A DNA stretch of 64,000 bases from CAYMCO01 sp964388955 (GTDB lineage Bacteria > Chloroflexota > Anaerolineae > Anaerolineales > E44-bin32): assembly GCA_964388955.1 (NCBI GenBank), contig CAYMCO010000010.1, positions 1 to 64,000 on the forward strand, written 5' to 3'. Below are positions 32,901 to 40,625 of this stretch, one piece after another; within the stretch, counting starts at the first letter, position 1, and every line of letters starts with the position of its first letter. Position numbers and translations under genes: made by a program. The notes beneath the pieces were generated by a model. It did no database searches. It worked only from the letters and a program-made list of their open reading frames with translations, and was not told the origin of the DNA.

Positions 32901-35309
32901 GCCGTCTGCGGTGATCTCGTACTGGGAGGTCCCCGATCCCGTATGGTTTATAGTGACGTAGAAGATCACCTCCCGCTGCGTGCCGTCCCCTACCAGCGGG
33001 ATGCTCCAGTAGGAGCCCAGGTTGGAAGTCACGTACTTGGCGCCTTCATCCACCAGGTTGCCGCCGTCCTCGAAGCGCCACACCGTGCTGAACGAGTTGC
33101 CCGAGGGACTGTAGCTCGGGTCATTGATGATCAGCGGCGAGACACTTGTGTTGCCGTGGATGCCGCCATGGGCCGTGTAGTACTCGCGTCCGAGAAAGTC
33201 GACCGTGGTGTTGGAGGTGGTGATCACGCTGATGGAGGCGTTGGGCGTCGCTGTCGCTGTGGGCGTGTCGGTGGGTGTGCTGGTCGGCGTATTGGTCGGC
33301 GTGCTGGTCGGCGTATTGGTCGGCGTATTGGTCGCTGTGGGCGTCGGTGTAATCGTAGGTGTGCTGGTCGGCGTGCCGGTCGATGTGCTCGTGGGCGTGT
33401 TGGTCGGCGTGCTGGTGGGCGTGGCGCTGAAGGCGGCCAGGGTGATGGTCACTGTGGCGGGGTCGCTGTCCGCACTACCATCGTTGGCCTTGTAGGTGAA
33501 GCTGTCCTCGCCCGAGAAGCCGGGATCCCCTGTGTAAGTGAAGGATCCATCCGCGTTCAGGTTGAGCGTCCCGTTGCTGACATCGGTCACGAGAATGGCG
33601 GTCAGAGCGTCGCCGTCAATGTCCGTGTCGTTGCCTAGCACTCCGGGGGCGCTCACGCTCTTCTCGGTCTCCTGGACCGCGCTGTAGCTGTCGTCGGCGG
33701 CCACCGGAGCGTCATTGACGGCATTAACGGTAATGCTGACCGTGGCCGCGCTGGAATACCCGGACCCATCATATCCCTTGTATGTGAAGGAGTCGTCCCC
33801 ATTGAAGTTGCTGTCCGGGGAGTACTCGTAGGAGCCGTCCGAGTTGAGCGTCAAGCTGCCATGCGAGACGCCGCTCACCAGCACAGCGGAGAAAGGATCG
33901 CCCTCTGGATCCGAGTCGTTCCCCAGCACGCCCGGTGCACCCTCCGACAGTGTGCCATCCTCATCGACCGAGCCGGTGTCGTCGACCGCCGTAGGCGGAT
34001 CGTTCTCGCAATTGACGGTCACCGATACCGTGGCGCTGTCGGAACCACCGTTGCCGTCCGAGGCGTTGTAGGTGAAGCTGTCTGACCCGCAGTAGTTGGT
34101 GGCGGGCGCGTAGGTCACATCGGTGGTGTTACTGACCACCGTCCCATGGGAGCCATCTGTGGCCGATGCGACGCTCAGTGTGTCTCCGTCAGGATCGCTG
34201 TCGTTCGCGAGAACGGATATATCGGTGGGCGCATCCTCGTTCACCTGGGCCGTGTCATCCACGGCCAGCGGGTCGCGGTTCACGCCGAAGGCGGCGCTGT
34301 CGCTGTTGTTGCCGCTGACCGGATCCCCCTGGGTGGCGACCAAATCGGTGGTGGTGTTCGTGATCGTCTGGCCCTCGGTGCCGCTGTTGACGGTGACCGT
34401 GATCTCCAGATTGGCGCTTCCGCTCAGCGACATATCCCCGATGGCCCACAGGCCGGAGCTGCTGCTATAGGTCCCATCGCCGGTGGCGGAGACGAAGGTC
34501 ACGCCGTTGGGGAGCAAGTCCGTGAGGCTGACGCCCTGCGCGGTTTCCGGCCCAAGGTTGGTCACCGAGAGGGAATAGACCACCGTGTCGCCGGGGTTGG
34601 GCGCGCTCTGGTCGACGTTCTTGGTGACAGCCAAATCCGCCGCCTGGATCACGATGTCCACGCTGGCCGTGTTGTTCGAGGAAATCGGGTCCGACGGGCT
34701 GCCGGTCAACTGATCGGCAGTGTTGGTGTAGGTCTGTCCTGGGAAGACATTGTTCACGCGGGCGGTGATATGCAAAGTCGCAGTGGCGCCGTTGGAAAGC
34801 CCTCCGATGGCCCAGACTGCTGTGGACTGATCGAACGCCCCGCCCCCATCATCCGACACATAAGCCAGGTGGGACTTGATGGCGAATCTGACGGAGACGC
34901 CCGTCGCGTCCATCGGGCCGTTGTTGGTGACGCTGACGGTGTATACGATCTCATCATCATCGTTCGGGGTCGGGTTGTCGACGCTTGCGGAGACTTCCAG
35001 ATCGGCTTCCGGCTGCGGCGTGGTGGTGTTGGTGGGGGTGTTGGTCGGCGTGGGCGTGTCTGTGGGAGTGGGGGTGTTTGTTGATGTTGGGGTGGCGGAA
35101 GGGGTGGTTGTGATGTGGGCGGCGGCCGCGGTGAGGGTGGCTACGGCCTCATCGTTGTAGCGGCCGACGGTATCGTCGAACACATTGGAGACCGTCGGGC
35201 CCAGCATGTTGATGGCGCCGACCGTGGCGAGCACCAATAGCACGAAAAGTAACCCGGTCTCCGCTGCGCCCTGCCCTCTGTCGCGGCCCTCGCTTCTATT
35301 TCCCCTCAT
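29406..35309 (-). CDS. Giant adhesin-like protein with Flp-pilin-like N-terminus
   Basis: A 1967-residue surface protein. It begins with a basic lead ending DRG|QGAAETGLLFVLLVLATV: Gly at -1, Glu at +5 and a long hydrophobic helix, then LGPTVSNVFDDTVG, as in Flp pilins. Next come two DUF11-like repeats (about 100-350), three Ig/cadherin-like repeats with VLGNDSDPEGD and DSFTYK motifs (350-630), and four copies of a module of about 165 residues (about 690-855, 970-1145, 1290-1455, 1795-1967). A DNRLRE-like domain lies at 1590-1765. Thr-Pro-rich linkers join the parts. ATG 35309 has GGAG upstream; a TTG at 35333 is less likely. The prepilin peptidase at 49474-50262 could process it. Role inferred: pilus- or membrane-anchored adhesin. 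Confidence 0.85.
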   Translation of the reverse strand: MRGNRSEGRDRGQGAAETGLLFVLLVLATVGAINMLGPTVSNVFDDTVGRYNDEAVATLTAAAAHITTTPSATPTSTNTPTPTDTPTPTNTPTNTTTPQPEADLEVSASVDNPTPNDDDEIVYTVSVTNNGPMDATGVSVRFAIKSHLAYVSDDGGGAFDQSTAVWAIGGLSNGATATLHITARVNNVFPGQTYTNTADQLTGSPSDPISSNNTASVDIVIQAADLAVTKNVDQSAPNPGDTVVYSLSVTNLGPETAQGVSLTDLLPNGVTFVSATGDGTYSSSSGLWAIGDMSLSGSANLEITVTVNSGTEGQTITNTTTDLVATQGDPVSGNNSDSAAFGVNRDPLAVDDTAQVNEDAPTDISVLANDSDPDGDTLSVASATDGSHGTVVSNTTDVTYAPATNYCGSDSFTYNASDGNGGSDSATVSVTVNCENDPPTAVDDTGSVDEDGTLSEGAPGVLGNDSDPEGDPFSAVLVSGVSHGSLTLNSDGSYEYSPDSNFNGDDSFTYKGYDGSGYSSAATVSITVNAVNDAPVAADDSYSAVQETEKSVSAPGVLGNDTDIDGDALTAILVTDVSNGTLNLNADGSFTYTGDPGFSGEDSFTYKANDGSADSDPATVTITLAAFSATPTSTPTNTPTSTSTGTPTSTPTITPTPTATNTPTNTPTSTPTNTPTSTPTDTPTATATPNASISVITTSNTTVDFLGREYYTAHGGIHGNTSVSPLIINDPSYSPSGNSFSTVWRFEDGGNLVDEGAKYVTSNLGSYWSIPLVGDGTQREVIFYVTINHTGSGTSQYEITADGASESVSKSTTGRTHYMISVTFSGSVTVKMETTMGLSGGSLWLAGVVDNSVIPTATPTQTNTPTDTPTVTPTFTPSNTPTNTPTNTATSTRTNTPTDTLTPTATSTPTDTATSTATPSNTPTNTSTSTPTSTPTDTPTSTVTDTPTDTATPTATPTDTPTSTATNTPTATPTPHASVSVSTTFTTTVDFIGREYYTARQAIHGNTAIAPITIGDPTYSPSGFALDQIWTFEDGANPVDSGAKYVSSSAGDYWSLPVTGVTGSRGLKIYVTINHNGGGASAYDITAGGASETINKSTTGKTHYVITITYTDDITVKMESNYDTTGGATFWLAAVVENSVIPTATPTPSNTPTDTPTDTATSTPTNTPTDTPTNTPTFTPTNTPTATPTSTPTFTPTNTPTDTPTNTPTNTPTNTPTNTPTSTPTSTPTSTPTNTPTNTPTNTPTSTSTATPTNTPTNTPTFTPTLTPTSTPTNTPTNTPTNTPTATPTPHADISYVTSAVTTIDFIGREYYTARQGIHGNTAIAPITIGDPSYSPSGSAYDQIWTFVDGGSPVDSGVKYVMSTAGNYWSLPVTGVTGSRELKIFVTINHNGGGASSYDITAGGASATIDKSTTGKSNYLITVTYTDDITLKMQSNYDTTGSASFWLGAAVENSVVPTATPTPTNTPTDTPTNTPTNTPTNTPTNTPTNTPTDTPTDTPTNTPTNTPTNTPTDTPTNTPTNTPTDTPTNSPTPSNTPSNTPTFTPTSTPTDTATFTPTHTPTETPTPSDTPTPTETGTPTDTPTPTPVSTQFYAVEDAYIRGSYPNNNYGSLTTMYVYAGGASSYRSVVKFDLGSLPAGANIQSATLRLFKGGDNYSSGAMTVYAYRSTTDWAETTVTWNSPWTTSGGDYTAQNATSVLVGPSTGWVEWDVTGIVQDWAYGAANYGFLLKDSAETAGLYSYFYTKDYSSAYVSLFVDYTQGPTPTPTDTPTPSNTPTITPTPTDTPTPTVTDTPGGCTESMTISWLTNSSSGYVVDFGGNEYFTARTGTWGNTAASPVGIGSPTYDGTAYSGSSYVYTFKDLGTAIDSGGKFMYTTAGSEAWNLPLTTDGSCQTVTIYTAILHTSTRTSAYDITAGSMSDTLTISNYYGRTGYKIAITFNSNLTVRMEPQATISNAFFMLNAAEVEP
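30020..30540 (-). other. DNRLRE-type carbohydrate-binding-like domain region
   Basis: Encodes about 170 residues of the giant protein: EDAYIRGSYPNNNYGSLTTM, VVKFDLGSLPAGANIQSATL, TTDWAETTVTWNSP and NYGFLLKDSAETAG. These are landmarks of DNRLRE domains, which occur in secreted proteins and are related to carbohydrate-binding modules. It is flanked by Thr-Pro linkers. Confidence 0.75.
30541..30945 (-). repeat. Thr-Pro linker-coding tandem repeat
   Basis: Degenerate 12- to 18-bp units encoding TPTxTPT on the - strand. On the + strand the same DNA reads as GGCGTGTTGGTGGGC-type units and produces long Val-Gly frames that are not genes. Similar linkers lie at 31441-31880, 32390-32745, 33245-33425, 36185-36510 and 37010-37985. 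Confidence 0.8.
30945..31440 (-). repeat. Unrecognised ~165-aa module, copy 3
   Basis: Encodes IDFIGREYYTARQGIHGNTA, IGDPSYSPSG, YWSLPVTGVTG, VTINHNGGGASSYDITAGGA and a final FWLGAAVENS. The DNA is roughly 85% identical by eye to copy 2, so the two arose by recent duplication. Confidence 0.8.
31880..32395 (-). repeat. Unrecognised ~165-aa module, copy 2
   Basis: Encodes VDFIGREYYTARQAIHGNTA, IGDPTYSPSG, YWSLPVTGVTG, VTINHNGGGASAYDITAGGA and a final FWLAAVVENS. Nearly the same as copy 3; flanked on both sides by Thr-Pro linkers. Confidence 0.8.
32745..33245 (-). repeat. Unrecognised ~165-aa module, copy 1
   Basis: Encodes VDFLGREYYTAHGGIHGNTS, NDPSYSPSGNS, YWSIPLVGDGT, VTINHTGSGTSQYEITADGA and a final LWLAGVVDNS. 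It is the first module after the Ig/cadherin-like region. Confidence 0.8.
33425..34260 (-). other. Three Ig/cadherin-like tandem repeats
   Basis: Encodes three repeats of about 90 residues marked by AVDDTAQVNEDAPTDISVLA, VLGNDSDPEGD, VLGNDTDIDGD and DDSFTYKGYDG. They match the tandem-95/VCBS-cadherin type repeats of bacterial adhesins, whose Asp-rich loops bind calcium. Confidence 0.78.
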
Positions 35310-35687
35310 ACATTCGCACTCCACCGCTCCCAACGGGGCTTTTCTCGCCCGAACCCCCTGATGCTACTTCGCGACACCAACCCAACTTAGTAGATGCGTA
35401 TGCGCCGATCACATCCGTCCCTTTTGGGGTTGAACTTCGCTCCCCCGGATCAGACGTGGTCGCCGCCGGTCGCAATCTCGGCCTGATGACACCCATATGG
35501 TATTTGGGAACCAGCTCTGTGGGCCTTACAATGCCCTAACGCGGGCGTGCTCAGGCATAGCCCGCAGGTCATAGGATGGGAGGAAAGGAGTCACATGGGG
35601 CGCGGAAGGAAGCGACGCGCCGATACGAGAGCCCATGGTCCATCTCCTCACAATGCACCGGGAACAAGGCGCGCAAGATGAGGCTGT
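35310..35687. other. Leader of the giant gene / spacer, no gene seen
   Basis: A spacer of 378 bp on the 5' side of the giant gene, up to the end of the next - strand gene. It should hold the promoter. I saw no gene, no tRNA and no riboswitch signature that I could confirm. The - strand has several short GC-rich pairings of uncertain meaning. Confidence 0.4.
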
Positions 35688-38356
35688 CTAGGGGGACGCC
35701 AGGCCGGGGACGATAATCCGGCTGCTGCTGTAGGCGCCGTCCCACAACACGGTGCACAGGTTGTAGCTGCCGCAGAAATCGGTCCCATCTGCCAGGTCTG
35801 GCCCGATTGAGAAAAGTAGGCGCTCCGTGCTGTTGAAGGTGTATGCGCCCGTCGATATGCTCGCCATAAGCACTGTGGGAGTGCTGCAGCACCCGCCAGG
35901 GAGATTCAGATAGCCGCTCCCCAGCGCCGCGTATCCCCCGCCCGCGTTTGTATGGTACAACGCCAGACTCAGACGCTTATCCAGTGGATATCCACTGTTG
36001 TCCACATTGAGGTATATCGTCGTCGTTCCCGCGGTGAGCTGCCACCCATCGGCAAAGGCATCCGAGTAATAGTTCACGCTCCGGCCGGCGGAGTTCGCGA
36101 AACCGCTTGGGACGGTTTGGTGCATCATATACCGGTCGGTATAGAACGAATACGTTTCATTGTGCAAATAGTACGTCACGGGAGGGGGTGTTGTCGCGGT
36201 CGCAGTGGGGGTGGCCGTTCCCGTGCCGCCCGGCGTAAGCGTCGTTGTGGCCGAAGGGCTGGGCGTCGGAGTGGACGTCGGTGTCCCCGTGGGAGTGGAG
36301 GTTGGCGTCGCGGTGCCCGTGGCCGTCGGCGTATTCGTGGGCGTGTTGGTTGGCGTCATCGTGGCCGTACGGGTGGGCGTTTGAGTCGCCGTGTTCGTCG
36401 GCGTATTGGTCGGCGTATGTGTGGCTGTAGGCGTCACCGTCGCCGTGTGAGTCGGCGTACTGGTGGCCGTCTGCGTGGCAGAGGCGGTGGGCGTGGGAGT
36501 GAATGTTGGGACCGCGGGGGGCGGCTCGGCTTCCACAGCAGCTAGCCAGAAGCTTGCGGTAGGATCTGTGCTGGAGAGGACTTCCATCTGCACCGTCACA
36601 CTCCCTGCCAGGGTGATGTCGACATAGTAGTTGGTGCGGCCACCATCCGTGTTTTCGATGATCTGGCTGTCACCGGCCGCAGATATTTGATAGCGGGACA
36701 CCTCGCTCGCGCTGTTGTGGTTGACCGTGACATAGAAGCGCACCCGGCGGAGCTGCGCATCCCCCTGGATAGGCAGGCTCCAGTAGTTGCCCGCTTGCGA
36801 CGTCACATAGCGGCCGCCTTGATCGATGTACGTCCCCCCGTCCGAGAAGATCCAGACAGCGTCATGGGGATTTCCCGCGGGAGAATATGTGGGATCCCCG
36901 ATGGTCACGGGTGATGCCCCGGTATTGCCATGGATCTGGTTCCGAGCGGTGTAGTACTCACGCCCGTTGAAATCAACGTTGAGTTCATAGCCGGGGCCTA
37001 CCGTGATCGTGGCCACCGGCGTAGGTGTGTTGGTGGGCGTATTGGTTGGGGTATCCGTGAACGTGGGCGTAGCAGTGGACGTGTTCGTCGGGGTCGCGGT
37101 CGGGGTATTCGTCTTCGTGGGCGTGGGTGTGGGCGTGTCTGTCGCCGTGCTCGTCAACGTGACGGTGGGCGAGCTGGTCTCCGTGCTGGTGGCCGTCTCC
37201 GTCGACGTCGGCGTGCCCGTATTCGTCGTTGTTCTTGTAGGCGTGCTGGTGGACGTGTCGGTCAGCGTGATCGTGGGGGTCACGGCGGGTGTGTGCGTCG
37301 GACTCGGCGTGGGTGTGCTGGTGGCAGTGTTCGTTGGCGTGGGCGTCACCGTCATGGTGGGCGTGCCGGTTGGCGTGGATGTGGGAGTCTCTGTGCCTGT
37401 GTGAGTGGGAGTCAACGTCGGCGTGATGCTTGGCGTGCTTGAGGCGCTCGGAGTGGGCGTCTCTGTAGGCGTGGAGGTGACCGTCGCCGTACCGGTGGGC
37501 GTGCCGGTGAGCGTGCCGGTCGGCGTCTCCGTCGGCGTCGGTGTGCCCGTGCTGGTGCCGGTGGCAGTGTTCGTTGGCGTGGGCGTCACTGTCATGGTGG
37601 GNNNNNNNNNNNNNNNNNNNNNNNNNNNNNNNNNNNNNNNNNNNNNNNNNNNNNNNNNNNNNNNNNNNNNNNNNNNNNNNNNNNNNNNNNNNNNNNNNNN
37701 NTCACTGTCATGGTGGGCGTGCTGGTCGGCGTCTCCGTCGGCGTCGGTGTGGCCGTGCTGGTGCCGGTGGCAGTGTTCGTTGGCGTGGGCGTCACTGTCA
37801 CGGTGGGCGTGCCGGTGGGCGTGTTTGTCGGCGTGTCCGTCGGCGTCGGTGTGGCCGTCGCGGTTGGTGTCTTCGACGGCCGCTTGGTGGAAGTGGCCGT
37901 GCTGGTCACATAGTAGTATGGGGGCGAGGTGCGGGTGGCGGTAGGCGTTGCCGTGCTCGGCTTTACCGACGGGGTTGCCGTGGGAGTGGTCGTCCATGTG
38001 GCGGTGGTCGTGGGACTGGCGGTGGCGGTGGCGGTGCTGTAGAGATCCGGAGTTGGTGTGGGCCACAAGGGACCGTCGCCCACGCGGGGATCTGCCACCT
38101 TTTCGTCCCTCAGGTCGAGGTCGCGCTTGATCTCATCCAGAATACGCGGGTCGATGGCGTGGATGATTTCATACGCCCAGGGGCTGTAGTCGGCGTGGAT
38201 CTTGGACCGGGTGTCCACCGGGCCTGCGGTCTCGGGCTCCAGGAGCAGCGCCAAATGCCCACATGCAAACAGGGTTAACGCCAACAGCGGCACGATGAAC
38301 AACCATCGTGCGAACCTCCGGACCTTGCCTCTGCGATCACCTTCCTCGCCCGGCAA
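35688..38356 (-). CDS. Thr-Pro-rich surface protein, interrupted by the scaffold gap
   Basis: One gene split by 100 Ns (37602-37701). The N-terminal part starts at TTG 38356 with GGGGGAG upstream. It has a hydrophobic segment LFIVPLLALTLFACGHLALL, either a membrane anchor or a lipoprotein-like signal (LFAC), then a short acidic region and a long TPT linker. After the gap the reading continues in another frame with more TPT linker, a fifth copy of the ~165-residue module (VDFNGREYYTARNQIHGNTG, about 36510-37010) and a C-terminal domain of about 165 residues (TYYLHNETYSFYTD ... IVPGLASP). The frame change comes from the placeholder gap, so a true frameshift need not exist. Likely a surface partner of the giant protein. 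Confidence 0.75.
36510..37010 (-). repeat. Unrecognised ~165-aa module, copy 5
   Basis: Encodes VDFNGREYYTARNQIHGNTG, IGDPTYSPAGNP, YWSLPIQGDAQ, VTVNHNSASEVSRYQISAAG and a final FWLAAVEAEPP. The same landmarks as the four copies in the giant protein, here in a second gene. Confidence 0.8.
37602..37701. other. Assembly gap (100 N placeholder)
   Basis: Exactly 100 Ns inside tandem Thr-Pro-coding DNA. The same TCACTGTCATGGTGGG string flanks both sides, so the repeat was collapsed during assembly. To join the two coding frames the true length must be 2 modulo 3. Confidence 0.95.
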
Positions 38357-38531
38357 CCTTCGCTCCCCCTGTCCGTAGATGTGATGAGACGCTTATGACA
38401 ACTGACCGCCTCTCCTCCCCGCCTCGGGTTCGGCCGCCCGCCCCTTTGATCCAGGTGGGCACGCAGCTCCGGCACCCGCTCGAGAACTTGTCAGCGTATC
38501 TGCTCCCCCAATAGTCTGGACTCCTGATTCG

Positions 38532-40493
38532 TCATTCACTGTCGTCCTGCCGGAGCGGCAGCAGCACAGTCAAAGTGCTACCCCCACCGACCTCACTCTC
38601 CACTTCGATTGTGCCACCATGGTTGGATACGATGCCGTAGCTAACGGACAACCCCAGCCCGGTCCCGTCCTTGGCCGCCTTGGTTGTGAAGAAGGGGTCA
38701 AAGATCCGCCGCAGGTTCTCCTCGGGGATGCCCACCCCTTCATCCTGCACCGCAATCGCCGCCACCTCATCCGCTGTGCTCAGGTTGATGCGAAGCGCTC
38801 CGCCGCCCTCCATGGCTTGAATGGCGTTCTGCACCAGGTTGATCAGCACTTGCTCCATCTGGCTGGCGTCGTAGGTAGCGTAAACAGGCTCCGAAGGGAG
38901 ATCGACGATCACTTCCACACCGGATTTTCGCGCCATATACTCGGTCAGCCGCAGGCTGGCGGTGATGGTATCCCGGAGATCACGCTCCTCCATCACAGCG
39001 TCCGACTGGCGGGCGAACTTCAACAGGTCCGTCACAATCACATTGGCGCGGGTCGCGTTGTCCCGGATGGTCATCAGGAACTGGACCTCCTCGCCGCCGT
39101 CGCTGTCCATGAGCTCTTCCGCCAGCCCTTTGATCACCGCCAGGGGGTTCTTCACGTCGTGCACGATGCCCGCTGTCAACTCACCGATGGCGGCGAGCTT
39201 CTCGGATTGGATCAGCTGCGCCTGAGTCTGCTGCAGCCGGGTGTTGATCTCGGCCAATTCGGTGTTGCGCTGTACGGTTTCGGCATACAGACGCGCGGCC
39301 TCTTCCGTTCGCTCCCGCAGCCGCAAGGTCATTGCGTCAAATGCGACCGCCAACTCCCCGATCTCATCGTCGGCCCGAATTCCAGTTGACTGGGATAGGT
39401 CCCCGCTGGCGACGGCCTGGGAGACCTCCCGCAACCTCAGAATGGGGTCGATAATGCTCCGGGCGAGCAGGTATCCCACCACGATCACGGCCGTAGTGCC
39501 AATAGAGAACACCGCGGCGAACCAGTTTCGGCTCGTGGCCTCCGTATCGACGATGTAATTGCTCGGCAGGGCCACCCCCAGCACACCCACCGTCTGTCTG
39601 CGGATCACGAGCGGCGACAGGACGGCCTGGAAGGGCCGTTGATTGAGGTTGAAATCCCTGCGGAGGGAATCTTCAATGCCCTTCGCGTCCCCTGGAGCCA
39701 TCTCCAGCACTTCGTAGCCTTCCACCGGCTCGGGAAGTGTCGATGAAAGCAAATCCCCCTCGGAATCCAGGACCCAGATATCCGCCAAGGCCTGGGTGGA
39801 TAGATCGGTCAGGGCTGTCTCCAACCGGCTCCCGGCCAACAGCACACCAACCAGCTTGCCCACGCTGTCTCGCACGGGCGCGCTGGTGAGCAGGGTCGGC
39901 CCGACGGATACGACGTAGATGCCGGCATACTTGTCCCCGAAAGAATCAACGCGCTCATCAATTACGTCCGACACAATCGTGACCCACGACAAATCGGAGG
40001 TGGGCAGATATTCATATTGACCGCTTGCCGGATCCCTGGCCAGTGAGATCAGCTCCCCGCCCTGCAAGTCAACGGCCGAGACGACTTCCACGGATTCGTT
40101 CAGGACCAGCGGCCAGAGCAGTTCCCGGAGCCGTTCGACATCCCCCGCCGAGAATGCTTCCGGGACTCCCTGTGTGAAAGCCATCAGCCTCAGTTCTGCC
40201 AGATGCTCTCGCTCGACACGCACCATTCCATCCGCGGCCACGCCGCTGGCTTTGTAGATTTGATTGCGAAATCGTTCTTGTACGGAGGAGGTGACCAAGC
40301 GAGTGACCACGAAGATCCCGACCATGGCCGTGATCAGGGTCAATACTACATACGGCACGATGAGCTTGGCGCCCAGTGTCTTCAGCCTACCCCAGGCGCG
40401 GAGGATTGGATTCAAAGAGGGTGTCCCCCCTTCTTTCGCACACTGTCTTCTGCCATCAAACCGTCGCGGAGATCTACCACCCTGATCTCCCAT
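38532..40493 (-). CDS. Membrane sensor histidine kinase (Cache-like sensor, HAMP)
   Basis: A 653-residue kinase. After TM1 (about residues 40-62, LIVPYVVLTLITAMVGIFVV) an external sensor of about 250 residues has Cache-like features (VVSAVDLQGGELISLARDPA; VGKLVGVLLAGSRLETALTD). TM2 is about 318-340, followed by HAMP (SIIDPILRLREVSQAVASGD), a coiled coil, and HisKA with phospho-accepting H445 in GIVHDVKNPLAVIKG. The ATPase domain shows NLVQNAIQAM, DEGVGIPEENLRRIFDPFFT and GTGLGLSVSYGI. ATG 40493 has GAGGG at good spacing; frames open to 40595 look non-coding. It stands 132 bp after the REC-GGDEF gene on the same strand and may signal to it. Confidence 0.9.
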   Translation of the reverse strand: MGDQGGRSPRRFDGRRQCAKEGGTPSLNPILRAWGRLKTLGAKLIVPYVVLTLITAMVGIFVVTRLVTSSVQERFRNQIYKASGVAADGMVRVEREHLAELRLMAFTQGVPEAFSAGDVERLRELLWPLVLNESVEVVSAVDLQGGELISLARDPASGQYEYLPTSDLSWVTIVSDVIDERVDSFGDKYAGIYVVSVGPTLLTSAPVRDSVGKLVGVLLAGSRLETALTDLSTQALADIWVLDSEGDLLSSTLPEPVEGYEVLEMAPGDAKGIEDSLRRDFNLNQRPFQAVLSPLVIRRQTVGVLGVALPSNYIVDTEATSRNWFAAVFSIGTTAVIVVGYLLARSIIDPILRLREVSQAVASGDLSQSTGIRADDEIGELAVAFDAMTLRLRERTEEAARLYAETVQRNTELAEINTRLQQTQAQLIQSEKLAAIGELTAGIVHDVKNPLAVIKGLAEELMDSDGGEEVQFLMTIRDNATRANVIVTDLLKFARQSDAVMEERDLRDTITASLRLTEYMARKSGVEVIVDLPSEPVYATYDASQMEQVLINLVQNAIQAMEGGGALRINLSTADEVAAIAVQDEGVGIPEENLRRIFDPFFTTKAAKDGTGLGLSVSYGIVSNHGGTIEVESEVGGGSTLTVLLPLRQDDSE

Positions 40494-40625
40494 CCGTTCC
40501 CTCGACGCCCAACGGGCGGTCGGAAGGGCCCGTCTCGACCGTCCAGGCTCGAGCAAGACGGCGTTGATGTGCGGCTTTCTCACCGCCGCTCTCATATTGC
40601 CTCACCGGGCGCGCTACCCTCGGGA

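Noticed and set aside
30541..33425. The repeated GGCGTGTTGGTGGGC-type DNA as a CRISPR array
   Set aside because: The units are 12-18 bp, degenerate, in frame and without unique spacers; there are no cas genes. They encode Thr-Pro linkers.
30541..33638. Long + strand frames rich in Val-Gly or Arg-Gly opposite the giant gene (for example 32298-33638)
   Set aside because: They are antisense to Thr-Pro-coding repeats; their composition follows from the repeat. They hold no motif, and the - strand has recognised domains throughout.
35310..35687. A c-di-GMP or other riboswitch in the leader of the giant gene
   Set aside because: Tempting because of the nearby cyclase, but the conserved GEMM-type segments were not found on the - strand. 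An Infernal/Rfam scan would decide.
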